Positions 34,688 through 44,571 of a DNA stretch of 52,458 bases are shown one piece after another; position 1 is the stretch's first letter; every line of letters begins with the position of its first letter. The stretch is from an uncultured Ilumatobacter sp. (lineage in GTDB: Bacteria; Actinomycetota; Acidimicrobiia; Acidimicrobiales; Ilumatobacteraceae). The position numbers and the translations under genes were made by a program. The stretch lies in assembly GCA_937919625.1 (NCBI GenBank), contig CALFRK010000036.1, forward strand, positions 1 to 52,458, in the 5' to 3' direction. The notes under the pieces are model-generated. The model was not told the origin of the DNA. It ran no database searches and saw nothing but the letters and a program-made list of their open reading frames with translations.

Positions 34688-35521
34688 TCAGCCGTTGCCG
34701 GCAGCGTCGAGACAGCCCTCGATTTCGACTGGTAGCTCGAAATCGAATCCCTCAAAATCGTCCGGCAGCATCCGCTCGAACCGATCCATCGGGAAGTCCC
34801 CAAACATCTGCTCGAAGTCGAACCCTTCCAGATCGAGCGACCCGAGATCGGCGAGGTCGAGCGCGCCGAGCATGTCCCCAAGCTCGCTAACCGTCGCAGC
34901 ACCATCAGTGACGATCGTGAGCTCGCCCTCGTGCTGGGTGATCGTGACCGATCCGTCACCATCACCCAGCTCGATCATGTTCAGCCCGTCGGGTCCGAGC
35001 ACTGTCACGTGTGCGCCATCGCCCCCGAACGAACCGAGTCCGCCCAGCTCGCCGAGGTGCCCAAGATCGAATGGGAGTTCTCCGTTCCCGAAGTCGAACA
35101 GATGCCCCTCGCCGAACGCCGGCAATCCGATGCACTCGGCGATCTGCTCGAATGATTGACCATCGACGGTTCCATTTTGAAGGTCGATGATGATCGGCTC
35201 GCCGTCGCCGTCGTCAAACACAATCTGACCATCGACGATCGGAGCACCGCCGCGATCGCCGCCGTCCGGCTGCTCGTCGTGATCGGAGTCGCCCTGATCG
35301 GGTTGGGGTACAGCCAGCGCTTCGCCGGAGGGATTCGGATCGATCTCGGGACGGTCGGCCGAAGCGAACTGGCTGACGCCCACCAAACCGACTCCCATCA
35401 GGCCGGCAACGGCGACGGCAACGAACACCATCCGGCCGCGCCCGGGCGCAGGCCGGATCAAAGCATTGGGCGGATCGAACGAGACCGGCGGAGTGGCAGG
35501 TGTTTGGTCGAACGGGTTCAT
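34688..35521 (-). CDS. Acidic membrane-anchored protein of unknown function
   Basis: 277 residues, no family recognised. A Pro-rich cytoplasmic start (1-29) precedes one membrane span (about 30-50, MVFVAVAVAGLMGVGLVGV). The outer part is very acidic (IDPNPSGEAL, PDQGDSDHDEQPDGGD, IVFDDGDGEPIIID) and Gly/Asp/Leu rich (LGHLGELGGLGSFGGDG), with a Cys near each end (IAECIGLP and EIEGCLDAAG) that could form a disulfide. Directly upstream of the SRPBCC gene (one base apart), so they share a message. Possibly calcium binding, from the acidic loops only. Confidence 0.72.
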   Translation of the reverse strand: MNPFDQTPATPPVSFDPPNALIRPAPGRGRMVFVAVAVAGLMGVGLVGVSQFASADRPEIDPNPSGEALAVPQPDQGDSDHDEQPDGGDRGGAPIVDGQIVFDDGDGEPIIIDLQNGTVDGQSFEQIAECIGLPAFGEGHLFDFGNGELPFDLGHLGELGGLGSFGGDGAHVTVLGPDGLNMIELGDGDGSVTITQHEGELTIVTDGAATVSELGDMLGALDLADLGSLDLEGFDFEQMFGDFPMDRFERMLPDDFEGFDFELPVEIEGCLDAAGNG

Positions 35522-35570
35522 GACAACATGATGCCTGATCTAGCCGCTCGACGGTATTCAGACCGCTCCG

Positions 35571-38500
35571 TCAGAGCTGGGGCGCCGGTACAAGTAATTC
35601 CGCCACGCTGCGCCATCCGCCGGTCGGGAGATCGGAAGGCCGACTCGATTCCTCACCGTTGGCATCCAGTCGGCGCATGACATCGGCCGCGTAGGAGACC
35701 ACCACCACGTCCTCGAGAGAGTCGGCCAGACCCTGCAAATCGCGGCGGCGGCGGACAGCTTCGTCGCCCGATGCTGCCACCGCACCGGCCACCTGGGCGA
35801 TCGCCAGATCCCAATAACTCACCGAGTCCATCGCCTCGACAGCGACGACATCTGCCAATGCTCCGTCACGATCGCCGATGATCGCCAGGGCCGTGGCGCG
35901 TGCTGCCAGAGCGAACGGCGAGACCTCGACGTTGACCTCGACCAACTTGGCCAGGGCGCCATCCACGTCTCCGTTCAACAGGCGGCCGAAGGCCAGCACA
36001 ACGCGGCCCTCGTGGACGTTGGCGCCGGTGGTGTCGAGCCGGTTGATGGCCTCATCCGCCAACTCAGCGGCGCGCTCGCCGCGGCCGAGATGCATCGACG
36101 CTCCCGCCGCCGCAATCGTCGGGTACGCCATCGCTCCGAACGAGTTGGAGAGCACCAGCACCTCCTCGACCGATCGGTTGGCTTCGGCAAACCGTCCCGA
36201 CGCGACATACGCACGGTTGAGTGTGCTGAGCGCCTGGATCATGCCGAAACGATCGTCGACCTTGCGAAAGCCGGCCAGCGCATCCTCGGCCAGATCGGCG
36301 GCGAGGCCGACATGGCCACGCCAAAGATTGATGCTGGCCTGCAGGTTGAGCATCAGCGAACCTCCCCAATGGTCGCCCCAATCACGCGCCTCGTCCAGCA
36401 CAATCGCCGCCAGCTCGAACGCTTCATCGGTGCGCCGCCCGAAGTGATACACGTACGCCAACAGTCCCCGTGACCACGTCAGACCGGCCCGGTCGCCGAT
36501 CGTCTCGAAGTCTTCGATCGCTCTTTCGAGCCGGCGTTTGGACTCGTCGTGATCGCCGGCCAGGAACGATACCCATGCGCGATTCTGCAGTACCCAGGCG
36601 GTACCGCGGGCGTTGCCCGTGGCGGCGAACAGCGCCTCTGCCTCGCCGAGGAACCATTCTGCATCGGCCAGCGAACCGCCGAAGATCTCTGCGTATCCAC
36701 GCGCCCGCAATGCCTCGCCGAGGTGGGCGTCGTCGCCCAGTTCGCGGAAGATCTCCACGGCCCGGCCGAGTTCTCGGCGTGAGGCGATCAGGTCGCCCTC
36801 CAACTGCTCGATCGAGCCACGCAAGCGGAAGGTCTCCCCCTGCGTCACGAGATCGTCGGCCCCCTCAGCGCGTTGGGCGAGGTCACGCAACACCGCACGA
36901 CCCCGACGAAGATCGTGGGTTTCGATCAGGGCCTCGGCCTGTAGCAACAGAAGTCGGCGCAGCATCTCGGGCGTCGGGTCAGGCAACGCCAGCGCCCGTT
37001 CGACAAGCTCGAGGCCGCGTCGATGCGCTCCTTGATGAAACCATCGCACGGCGGCGTCACCTAGCAGATGAATCGCCTCGAACCCGATGTTGTCGGGCAC
37101 GCCCGGCACCAAACCCAGCTCGGCTCGCATTTCGGCGGCGGACGCCGCGTGGTGGGCGCGGGCATCGAGGGCGTCCGGCTCGGCCGCGCTGAGATACCTC
37201 GCCACACCGGCATGGCGTTGGGCGCGAGCTTGTTTTGTCAACGTGTGATACGCCACCTCACGAACGACGTCGCTGCGAAACCGCCACCTCGAACGATCGA
37301 TCACCAGCATGCCGGTCGACTCGAGCTGTTCGAGATCGGCCGGATCGAACGGCTGCTGGAGAGCCTTGGCGAAGTCGCGTAGAGACCCGGTGTATCCACT
37401 GTTGCCCAGTACAGCGGCGTTGTCGATCACCGCACGCGGCGATGGAGGCAACTCGTCGAGGCGCGCCGCGATCAGGGCCCGTAGAGACCCCGGCAGCTCA
37501 TCGTCTTCGTGTGATCCCGAGGCCGCTCGCCGAGCGAGTTCAATCAAGAACAACGGGTTACCGCCGCTGCGGGTCGAGATCCGCTCGATCACCGTCGAAG
37601 GCAGATCGGGCCCGGCGGCGCTCGCCACGAGCGCCGCCGAGTCGTGTTCGTCGAGCGCATCGAGCGCAAGGCGCAATGTGAGGGCGTGATCCGATACCGG
37701 CGGCCAATTGAGTTGGGGCTGGTCAACCGGGCGTTCGGTCGTGATGATCAATAGCGGTTCGTCGACCAACTGGCGCGCCGCCGACTCGAGCAGTTCGAGC
37801 AGTAGCGGGGCCGCCCACTGAATGTCGTCGACCCAAACCACGACCGGGCCACGAGCGGTGCGCCGACGAAGTGCCCGCACGATCGCCGCGAACACGGCGT
37901 CGCGAGTCGCGACTGGACCGAGTGCATCGAGCGAGGAGGGTTGCCCGAGCAGGTGCAGAACCAGCTCGACCATGCCGTCGAGACTGGTCGGGTCGGACGA
38001 GAAATCCTCGGTACGCGCAAGGATCCGGGTAACCCCGCTGCGGATGTCATCGGCGGATCTGTTGCGATTGAAGCCGAGCCGCGTCACGAGCCCGCCCACG
38101 ACCGGCCACCACACGTTCGGTTCGCCGTATGGCGCACACGCCCCTTCGATGACAGATGTGTTCGGGCGCTTGCTGGCGAGCGATCGAACTGCCTCGTGGA
38201 CAAGGCGAGACTTGCCGATCCCGGCCTCACCCGCCACGGTGACCACCGCGCTACGGCCCGTGGCGACGACCGACCAGACCGATTTGAGCATTGCCATCTC
38301 GACGGCACGGCCAACAAACGCCACATCCGACGCCCATCGCCGAGCGACGGGTGCGCTATCGACGCCGAGCGCCTCCCATACCAGCGTGTCCTGAGTGCGA
38401 CCCCTTAACTGGACGTCTTCGAGAGAGCGAAACCGAACTGCTGATGAACAAAGTTGTTTGGTGGGATCTCCGACGTAGACCGAGCCGGCGGCGGCGAGCT

Positions 38501-39002
38501 GCTGCAGGCGGGCGGCTGTGTTTACGACGTCGCCCATCGCCGTGTAATCCGTGCCGGCAACGGTGCCGACCAACACCTCGCCGGTGTTGACGCCAACCCG
38601 CACTTCGATCGCGTCGGACGGGTTCTCGGCGCGGAACTCTTGGAGCGTTACGTGCATCGCCAGCCCAGCGCGAACCGCTCGCTCTGCATCATCTTCATGC
38701 GCCACCGGGGCGCCGAACAGTGCGACGATCGCATCACCGAACACCTTGTCGACGACCCCGCCGTGTGACTCGACATCGGCGACGAGCTGTTCGAACACAG
38801 CGTCGACGAGACGCTTCACCTGCTCAGGGTCTCGATGCTCGGACAGCGACGTGAACCCGACCAGATCGGCGAACAAGACCGTGACGACACGACGTTCCTC
38901 ATCGCCGACGAAGCGGTGGCTCGCACGTTGCGGAGTGCCACACGACGGACAAAAGTTGGCGCCTTCGGGAACCGTCAATGAACAAGAGACACAAACCGGC
39001 AA
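35571..39002 (-). CDS. Adenylate/guanylate cyclase with AAA ATPase and TPR domains
   Basis: A 1143-residue signalling protein. A zinc ribbon (CVSCSLTVPEGANFCPSCG, 4-22) is followed by a class III cyclase domain (about 35-200) with FADLVGFTSLSE, DKVFGDAIVALFG and YTAMGDVVNTAARL, so the metal Asp residues and the transition-state Asn and Arg are present. An NTPase follows (Walker A VAGEAGIGKSRLV near 266, Walker B VVVWVDDIQWA near 391), then about 500 residues of TPR-like repeats. The layout is common in actinobacteria and resembles LuxR/SARP ATPase regulators without a DNA-binding end. Making cAMP is likely; the CRP-type site at 7633 is a possible, unproven, link. Confidence 0.9.
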   Translation of the reverse strand: MPVCVSCSLTVPEGANFCPSCGTPQRASHRFVGDEERRVVTVLFADLVGFTSLSEHRDPEQVKRLVDAVFEQLVADVESHGGVVDKVFGDAIVALFGAPVAHEDDAERAVRAGLAMHVTLQEFRAENPSDAIEVRVGVNTGEVLVGTVAGTDYTAMGDVVNTAARLQQLAAAGSVYVGDPTKQLCSSAVRFRSLEDVQLRGRTQDTLVWEALGVDSAPVARRWASDVAFVGRAVEMAMLKSVWSVVATGRSAVVTVAGEAGIGKSRLVHEAVRSLASKRPNTSVIEGACAPYGEPNVWWPVVGGLVTRLGFNRNRSADDIRSGVTRILARTEDFSSDPTSLDGMVELVLHLLGQPSSLDALGPVATRDAVFAAIVRALRRRTARGPVVVWVDDIQWAAPLLLELLESAARQLVDEPLLIITTERPVDQPQLNWPPVSDHALTLRLALDALDEHDSAALVASAAGPDLPSTVIERISTRSGGNPLFLIELARRAASGSHEDDELPGSLRALIAARLDELPPSPRAVIDNAAVLGNSGYTGSLRDFAKALQQPFDPADLEQLESTGMLVIDRSRWRFRSDVVREVAYHTLTKQARAQRHAGVARYLSAAEPDALDARAHHAASAAEMRAELGLVPGVPDNIGFEAIHLLGDAAVRWFHQGAHRRGLELVERALALPDPTPEMLRRLLLLQAEALIETHDLRRGRAVLRDLAQRAEGADDLVTQGETFRLRGSIEQLEGDLIASRRELGRAVEIFRELGDDAHLGEALRARGYAEIFGGSLADAEWFLGEAEALFAATGNARGTAWVLQNRAWVSFLAGDHDESKRRLERAIEDFETIGDRAGLTWSRGLLAYVYHFGRRTDEAFELAAIVLDEARDWGDHWGGSLMLNLQASINLWRGHVGLAADLAEDALAGFRKVDDRFGMIQALSTLNRAYVASGRFAEANRSVEEVLVLSNSFGAMAYPTIAAAGASMHLGRGERAAELADEAINRLDTTGANVHEGRVVLAFGRLLNGDVDGALAKLVEVNVEVSPFALAARATALAIIGDRDGALADVVAVEAMDSVSYWDLAIAQVAGAVAASGDEAVRRRRDLQGLADSLEDVVVVSYAADVMRRLDANGEESSRPSDLPTGGWRSVAELLVPAPQL

Positions 39003-39107
39003 GCTACAAAGCGTAGTGCCCTGGCCGAGGCGTGTCGTCCGACCGGCAACCCAAGATCATCCGCAAGTCGGATGTGATCGCCCACCCAGCCCCGTAGAAC
39101 TACACGT

Positions 39108-39872
39108 ATGACGAGTTCTGTATCCACTCCTCCCCCTCCCTCGGCGCTCACCGCTGCGGCAGGCGCGATCGACGCACGCAAGACTTACGGCATCGGCGAT
39201 GCGGCGGTGCATGCCCTCGACGGCGTCTCGCTCAGCTTCGAGGCCGGTCGTTTCACGGCGATTATGGGCCCATCGGGGTCCGGTAAGTCGACGCTGCTGC
39301 ATTGTCTGGCGGGGCTCGATTCCCTGACCGAAGGCGCCGTGCACATCGGCGACACGTACCTGGCGAGTCTCAACGACAAGCAGCTGACCGAGCTTCGACG
39401 CAAGCAGGTCGGCTTCGTATTTCAGGCGTACAACCTGATTCCAACGCTGACAGCTCGAGAGAACATCTTGCTCCCGCTGATGCTCGGCGGCGAGACGGGC
39501 GACGCAGTGTGGATCGAGCACGTCATCGAGACCGTCGGTCTCGGCGATCGTCTCAAGCACCGCCCCAGCGAGCTGTCGGGCGGACAGCAGCAGCGGGTTG
39601 CCGTTGCCCGCGCTCTGGCCAGCCGTCCCACGATCATCTTTGCCGACGAACCGACGGGCAACCTCGATTCGAATGCCGGCGGTGAAATCCTGCGATTCAT
39701 GCGCAACGCGGTCGACGAGTTCGGCCAGACGATCGTGATGGTCACCCACGACCCGTACTCGGCGGCGTACGCCGACCGGGTGGTGTTCCTCGACGACGGC
39801 AAGATCGTGCACGACATGCCCGACCCGACGGCCGACCGCATCATCGACCGCATGAAGCAGATCGGGCACTGA
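39108..39872 (+). CDS. ABC transporter ATP-binding protein (MacB/LolD type)
   Basis: 254-residue ATPase: Walker A IMGPSGSGKSTLLHCLAG at about 47-64, Q-loop VGFVFQAYNLIP, signature LSGGQQQRVAVARALA near 148-163, Walker B IIFADEPTGNLDS and the H-loop VMVTHDP. It pairs with the permease gene nine bases downstream as a mechanotransmission-type exporter half-unit. Such systems move lipoproteins, peptides or cell-wall signals; the substrate is unknown. It starts with ATG 39108, divergent from the cyclase gene. Confidence 0.93.
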   Translation: MTSSVSTPPPPSALTAAAGAIDARKTYGIGDAAVHALDGVSLSFEAGRFTAIMGPSGSGKSTLLHCLAGLDSLTEGAVHIGDTYLASLNDKQLTELRRKQVGFVFQAYNLIPTLTARENILLPLMLGGETGDAVWIEHVIETVGLGDRLKHRPSELSGGQQQRVAVARALASRPTIIFADEPTGNLDSNAGGEILRFMRNAVDEFGQTIVMVTHDPYSAAYADRVVFLDDGKIVHDMPDPTADRIIDRMKQIGH

Positions 39873-39881
39873 GGTCTCGAC

Positions 39882-42431
39882 ATGATTGGCACACTCGCAC
39901 GTAAATCGTTGCGCGCCCGCCTGGGCCGCAGCATCTTCATCGGCCTGGCGATCATGCTCGGCGTCTCATTCGTCGCCGGCTCGTTCGTGCTCGCCGACAG
40001 CATGAAGGCAACCTTCGACAATCTCTTCTCCGAGCTCAACGAGGACGTCGACCTCGTGGTCCGCACGCAGCTGACCGGCGTGGACACGAACGACGCGGTC
40101 CGCGATCCGCTGCCACTCGAGATCGTCGATCAGGTCGCTGCCATAGATGGGGTCGCCGTCGCCCAGGGCAGCCTCAACCGCTACGCCCAGATGCTCGACA
40201 AGGACGGCGAGGCGATCGGTACCCAGGGAGCGCCGGCGCTCGGCCTCTCATGGGGTGGCGAGGACGGTCTTGACGGCGTGGTGCTGAAGGACGGCCGTGA
40301 GCCGTCGGGCCCGAACGAGGTGGCGATCGACAAGGCAACCGCCAAACGCGCCGACTACGAAGTCGGCGACGAGATCGCGATCGTGTTCGACACTGGTCAA
40401 CGGTCGTTCACCATCGTCGGGCTCGTGGGGCTGGGCGACACAGATAGTTTCGGCGGCGCCACGACGTCGTTGTTCGACCCTGCATCGGCACAGGAGATCC
40501 TCAACGCCAAGGGCACGGTCGACACGGTCGAGATCGCGATCGCAGAGGGGGCAGATTCGGCCACCGTGCAGGCAGCGATCACCGACATCCTGCCCCCACG
40601 AGTCGAGGTGGTCACGGGCCAAGAGGTCGCCGAGGAGACATCTGACGCGATCAACTCGATCATCGACGTGTTCGGTACGGGACTGTTGGTGTTCGCCTTC
40701 ATCACGGCCTTCGTATCTGCGTTCATCATCAACAACATCTTCGGCATTACGATCGGTCAGCGGCTGCGTGAGTTGGCCCTGCTGCGCTCGATCGGCGCCA
40801 ACGGATCTCAGGTGCGGCGCATGATCGTGCTCGAGGCACTGGCGGTCGCGGTGGCGGCCACGATCGTCGGAGTGTTCGGTGGCTTCGTCGTTGCACGCGG
40901 GATCATCGGCATCTTCAACGCCGCCGGTGCAGGTTTCCCGCCGATCTCGATGATGATGTTGCCGAGAACCGTTGCAGTAGCGGCGATCGTCGGCATCGGC
41001 GTCACCTTGATGTCGGTGATAGTCCCGGCACGTCGGGCCTCAAAAATCCCGCCGGTGGCGGCAATGCGCCCTGAGCTCGGATTTGAGGCGCTCAGCGCCA
41101 GCCGTCGACTGATCGGTGGCGCTGTCGTCACCGGCGTCGGCGCCCTCTCGTTCGTGTTCGGGCTGTTCGTTCGGCCCGGCGGCGGGTTGGGGCTCGCCGC
41201 CTTCGCCGGTGGTGGTGCTTTGCTCGTGTTCCTGGGCGTGACCAGCCTGTCGACCACGGTGGCCCGGCCTGTCAGCCGCGCGATCGGCGCTCCGATCGAG
41301 CGCCTCTTCGGCACATCCGGAAAGATTGCCCGCGACAACGCCGCCCGGTCACCGCGGCGGACCGCCCGCACAGCATCGGCGCTGATGATCGGCGTCGCAT
41401 TGATCAGCGCCGCCGCCGTGTTCGCGTCCTCGTTGCGTGACACGTTCGGACGGATCCTCGATCAGGCCGTGACGGCCGACTACATCATCACCGACGACTC
41501 GTTCCAGGGGTTGCCGCCTGCCGTCGAGGAACGACTGGATGCCCTCGACGAGATCGAATCGGCCTCACCATTCCGTTTCATCGGCGCTTCGGTGAACGAC
41601 AATCAAATCCAGGTCACAGCTGTCGACCCGGTTGCCTTCCCCGACCTCGTCAATCTCAAGGTCAGCTCAGGCAGTTTCGATGGGCTGACCGCCGGAAACG
41701 GTCTGATGCTGCTCGACGACGAGGCAACCGACCTCGGAGTCGGGATCGGCGACTCGATCACGCTCGTGTACCAAAACGGCATCGAGTCGACACTCACCGT
41801 CGCCGGCATCTTCGATGACAACTCGCTCGGGGCCAGTTGGTACATCTCGCTCGACGAACTGGCCTCGGTCAGCGACCAAACGCCTCGCGATCAGTTCGTG
41901 CTGGCCCGACTCGCCGACGGCGTCGATCTGGAAGCCGCCCGCAGCGCTGTCGAAGCCTCGCTCGTGGAGTTCCCGCAGGCCAAGGTGCAGGACAACTCCG
42001 AGTTCCGAGCCGAGCAGGAAGGCCAGATCAATCAGTTGCTCGTCGTGATCAGCACCCTGCTCGGGATGGCGATCATCATCTCGTTCCTCGGCATCGCCAT
42101 CACACTCGCCCTGTCGGTGTTCGAGCGGACCAGGGAGATCGGCCTGCTCAGGGCTGTTGGCATGTCGCGACGTCAGCTGAAGCGATCAGTCCGCTGGGAG
42201 GCCGTGATCGTGGCTGTGTTCGGCGCCGTGGTCGGGCTGGTCGTCGGCCTGATGATGGGTATTGCGCTCAGCATCGCCGTGCCCGACAACGTCATCGACG
42301 GCATCACCTTGCCGTGGACCACGATCATCATCGTCCTGATCGGCACAATCGTGGCCGCTGTGGTGGCGGCGATGTACCCGGCTCGCAAGGCGTCGAAGAT
42401 GAACGTGCTCGAGGCGATCGCCACCGAGTGA
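39882..42431 (+). CDS. ABC transporter permease with two FtsX domains
   Basis: 849 residues, partner of the ATPase just upstream. An N-terminal span (about 18-38, SIFIGLAIMLGVSFVAGSFVL) and a long periplasm-type domain are followed by three spans of the first FtsX domain (VFGTGLLVFAFITAFVSAF, then VAVAATIVGVFGGFVVA and a third). The same layout repeats in the second half (AIIISFLGIAITLALSVFERTREIGLLRAVGMSRRQL). ExxxLLRSIGA and EIGLLRAVG are the coupling helices of the two halves. The arrangement is that of a large MacB/YtrF-like exporter. No adaptor or TolC-like gene is nearby. Confidence 0.92.
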   Translation: MIGTLARKSLRARLGRSIFIGLAIMLGVSFVAGSFVLADSMKATFDNLFSELNEDVDLVVRTQLTGVDTNDAVRDPLPLEIVDQVAAIDGVAVAQGSLNRYAQMLDKDGEAIGTQGAPALGLSWGGEDGLDGVVLKDGREPSGPNEVAIDKATAKRADYEVGDEIAIVFDTGQRSFTIVGLVGLGDTDSFGGATTSLFDPASAQEILNAKGTVDTVEIAIAEGADSATVQAAITDILPPRVEVVTGQEVAEETSDAINSIIDVFGTGLLVFAFITAFVSAFIINNIFGITIGQRLRELALLRSIGANGSQVRRMIVLEALAVAVAATIVGVFGGFVVARGIIGIFNAAGAGFPPISMMMLPRTVAVAAIVGIGVTLMSVIVPARRASKIPPVAAMRPELGFEALSASRRLIGGAVVTGVGALSFVFGLFVRPGGGLGLAAFAGGGALLVFLGVTSLSTTVARPVSRAIGAPIERLFGTSGKIARDNAARSPRRTARTASALMIGVALISAAAVFASSLRDTFGRILDQAVTADYIITDDSFQGLPPAVEERLDALDEIESASPFRFIGASVNDNQIQVTAVDPVAFPDLVNLKVSSGSFDGLTAGNGLMLLDDEATDLGVGIGDSITLVYQNGIESTLTVAGIFDDNSLGASWYISLDELASVSDQTPRDQFVLARLADGVDLEAARSAVEASLVEFPQAKVQDNSEFRAEQEGQINQLLVVISTLLGMAIIISFLGIAITLALSVFERTREIGLLRAVGMSRRQLKRSVRWEAVIVAVFGAVVGLVVGLMMGIALSIAVPDNVIDGITLPWTTIIIVLIGTIVAAVVAAMYPARKASKMNVLEAIATE

Positions 42432-42450
42432 CCGCGCCAGACTGAGCGGT

Positions 42451-42840
42451 ATGGCGTTCGACCTCAACGAGCTTGGTGAGGGGGTGCTCTCGTTTCTGCG
42501 CGAGCGCCACATCGCCACGCTCACCACCTTGCGATCCGATGGTTCACCACACGTGGTGCCGGTCGGGTTCGGGTTCGACCCCGAGGCGCTGGTCGTTCGG
42601 ATCATCACGTTCGACGGTTGCCAAAAGGTCGTCAACGCTCGTCGCCGCGGACGCGCTGCTGTTTCGCAGGTCGATGGCGGCCGGTGGCTGACACTCGAGG
42701 GTTCGGTTCGGGTGGCCACCGACGAGGCCGGTGTTGCGAAGGCGGTCGCGGCATACACCGAGCGCTATCAAGCACCCGGCGAGCGCGCCGATCGGGTGGC
42801 GATCGAGATCGTCGTCGACCGGGTGCTGGGTCGGGCGTGA
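42451..42840 (+). CDS. PPOX-class (probably F420-dependent) oxidoreductase
   Basis: 129-residue split-barrel protein: FLRERHIATLTTLRSDGSPHV (8-33), VPVGFGFDPEALVVRIIT, GCQKVVNARRRGRAAVSQVDG and EGSVRVATDEAGVA. The pattern is that of the TIGR03618-type actinobacterial PPOX family, whose members often use F420. Whether this one does cannot be shown from sequence. It is 19 bases after the permease gene; shared transcription is possible but functional linkage is not obvious. Confidence 0.82.
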   Translation: MAFDLNELGEGVLSFLRERHIATLTTLRSDGSPHVVPVGFGFDPEALVVRIITFDGCQKVVNARRRGRAAVSQVDGGRWLTLEGSVRVATDEAGVAKAVAAYTERYQAPGERADRVAIEIVVDRVLGRA

Positions 42841-42911
42841 TGGTCGGCTACTCGGGGACACCCCCGCCGAAGAAGCTGGCTCGTTTGGGCCAGGCTTCTC
42901 CAGGTCCAGGC

Positions 42912-42958
42912 AACGCGTGAACAACTTGCGCACTATCTACGCAACCAGTTCACGCGTT
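42912..42958. repeat. Bipartite perfect hairpin between two genes
   Basis: Outer arms AACGCGTGAAC (42912-42922) and GTTCACGCGTT (42948-42958) are perfect 11-bp inverted repeats. Inside, TTGCG (42926-42930) and CGCAA (42940-42944) form a second stem around a 9-base loop, with 3-base internal gaps. There is no T-run, so it is not a standard terminator; an RNA structure, protein site or mobile repeat are all open. Confidence 0.75.
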
Positions 42959-43051
42959 CGCCGGCGACCAGCCGTGATTATCGGGCGGCCCTCCGGAGTG
43001 GTGATGTGGGAGGCTGCTTCGACCGAAGTCTGCGGTTGATTCGAAGGGGCA

Positions 43052-44200
43052 ATGATGGAGCAGTCGGATCTTGGTGCGATGAACGGGTATCTGCTCCTCG
43101 CAGATATCTCCGGGTACACGGCGTTCTTGACGGGGACCGAGCTCGAGCATTCGCACGCGATCGTGACCGAGCTGACCAAGCTCATCAGATCCACGCTCGT
43201 CCCGCCACTGAGGTTTGTGAAGCTCGAGGGTGACGCGGTCTTCTGTTTCGCCGATGCCGATGCGTTCCCGAACGGTGAACAGCTCGTCGAACTGGTGGAG
43301 TCGTGCTACTTCGACTTCAGCAGCCGGTTGCTCGACATGACTAGATCCACGACGTGCCAGTGCGATGCGTGCCGAGCCATCGGTGGCCTCGACCTCAAGT
43401 TTGTGGCCCATTTCGGAACCTTCATCGCCGACCGGGACGAGGACGGCCGTATCGATCTCTGTGGACCCGACGTGATCCTGGCGCACCGACTGTTGAAGAA
43501 TACGATCATCGAAGCCGGAGGACCGACCGCGTATGGATTCTTCACCGATGCCTGTTTGACCAAGACCGCCCCGGAGTTCACGCTTCCCGCCCACACCGAG
43601 TTGTACGAGTCGTTCGATGAGATCACCGGTGTCGTCCAAGACCTCGCTGCGGTTGCGCGAAGGCGTCGCGAGTCGCAACGGGTGCGGATCACCGCCGAGG
43701 ACGCCGATCTCGATGTGGGCTATCTGGTCGACGCGCCGCCCGCCGTCGTGTGGCAGTACATGGTGCAACCCGACAAGCGGGTCCGCTGGTCGTTCGAAGC
43801 CAACGAGACCTCGGTCGTGTTCTCACCCAACGACGAGGGGCGCCTCGCGGCCGGCGCGTCGAGCCACTGCGCTCACACGGTTGGCGGCGATGCGCTGCGG
43901 GAGTATCTCGACTGGCGGCCCTACGAGTACTTCACCTGTCGCTTGACACCGCTGCCGGCTGAGCTGGTCATCCTCAGCCCCTGGATCGAGACGTGGAGCT
44001 TGTCGGCGGTCGACGACAACCGCACCGAGTACCGGTGGACGGTGCGCTGCACCGATCGGTCGGCTGAGGAGATGGCCAAGTTCGAGACGATCGCCGCCAT
44101 TGTCCGGGAACGGGCGAGCCAACCGACATACGGTGCCGCCGTGCGAGCGGCGATCGCCGAGGACGCCGCCGCCTTCGGACTGGACGAACCGATCGGCTAG
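43052..44200 (+). CDS. DUF2652 (cyclase-like) protein with SRPBCC-like C-terminal half
   Basis: 382 residues behind AAGGGG. Residues about 10-190 are DUF2652, distantly like class III cyclases: GYLLLADISGYTAFLTGTEL (the metal-Asp strand), PPLRFVKLEGDAVFCFADAD (second Asp in EGDAVF) and DVILAHRLLKN. A Cys cluster CQCDACRAIGG at about 107-117 may bind a metal. The second half (about 220-370) has the SRPBCC shape (VGYLVDAPPAVVWQYMVQPD, then RTEYRWTVRC). Cyclase activity is not established for this family. Start ATG 43052 or 43055. Confidence 0.83.
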   Translation: MMEQSDLGAMNGYLLLADISGYTAFLTGTELEHSHAIVTELTKLIRSTLVPPLRFVKLEGDAVFCFADADAFPNGEQLVELVESCYFDFSSRLLDMTRSTTCQCDACRAIGGLDLKFVAHFGTFIADRDEDGRIDLCGPDVILAHRLLKNTIIEAGGPTAYGFFTDACLTKTAPEFTLPAHTELYESFDEITGVVQDLAAVARRRRESQRVRITAEDADLDVGYLVDAPPAVVWQYMVQPDKRVRWSFEANETSVVFSPNDEGRLAAGASSHCAHTVGGDALREYLDWRPYEYFTCRLTPLPAELVILSPWIETWSLSAVDDNRTEYRWTVRCTDRSAEEMAKFETIAAIVRERASQPTYGAAVRAAIAEDAAAFGLDEPIG

Positions 44201-44556
44201 CTCGCCCTCGAACCACGCCTCGAGTCGGCAGCACCGACCGACCCCTTCGAGTCTGCTTTCGGCACACGAGGCTGAGGCGGGCTCATCTCGCGGGCCCGAG
44301 CGGCCAGCTCTGTATCTGCCTTCGGCGCCGACGGTAGGCCGTTGGTGTAGAGCCGCCAGGTGTCGGAGACACCCTTGAATACGTGAATCCAGGTATCGCT
44401 CCGCTCGACAACGGCGAACACAATCACGGGTAAAGGCCCGCATAGGCGTGCGAATCGGGCCAACATCTCGCCTCCGATAACCTCGGCCGAACGACCAGTG
44501 TCGGTGGGTGGATGTGAACCTCCAGGGTGAACCAGCGGTGAGATCAGATTGGTCAT
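44197..44556 (-). CDS. Doubtful small protein, convergent with DUF2652 gene
   Basis: An open frame of 119 codons between two plus-strand genes. A middle segment (RFARLCGPLPVIVFAVVERS, then DTWIHVFKGVSDTWRLYTNG) reads like protein, but no family is recognised, the ribosome site is weak and the last 35 residues are low in complexity. ATG 44466 would be a second start. It may be a shadow of non-coding DNA. Confidence 0.3.
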   Translation of the reverse strand: MTNLISPLVHPGGSHPPTDTGRSAEVIGGEMLARFARLCGPLPVIVFAVVERSDTWIHVFKGVSDTWRLYTNGLPSAPKADTELAARAREMSPPQPRVPKADSKGSVGAADSRRGSRAS

Positions 44557-44571
44557 CAGATCCGGAGGTTC

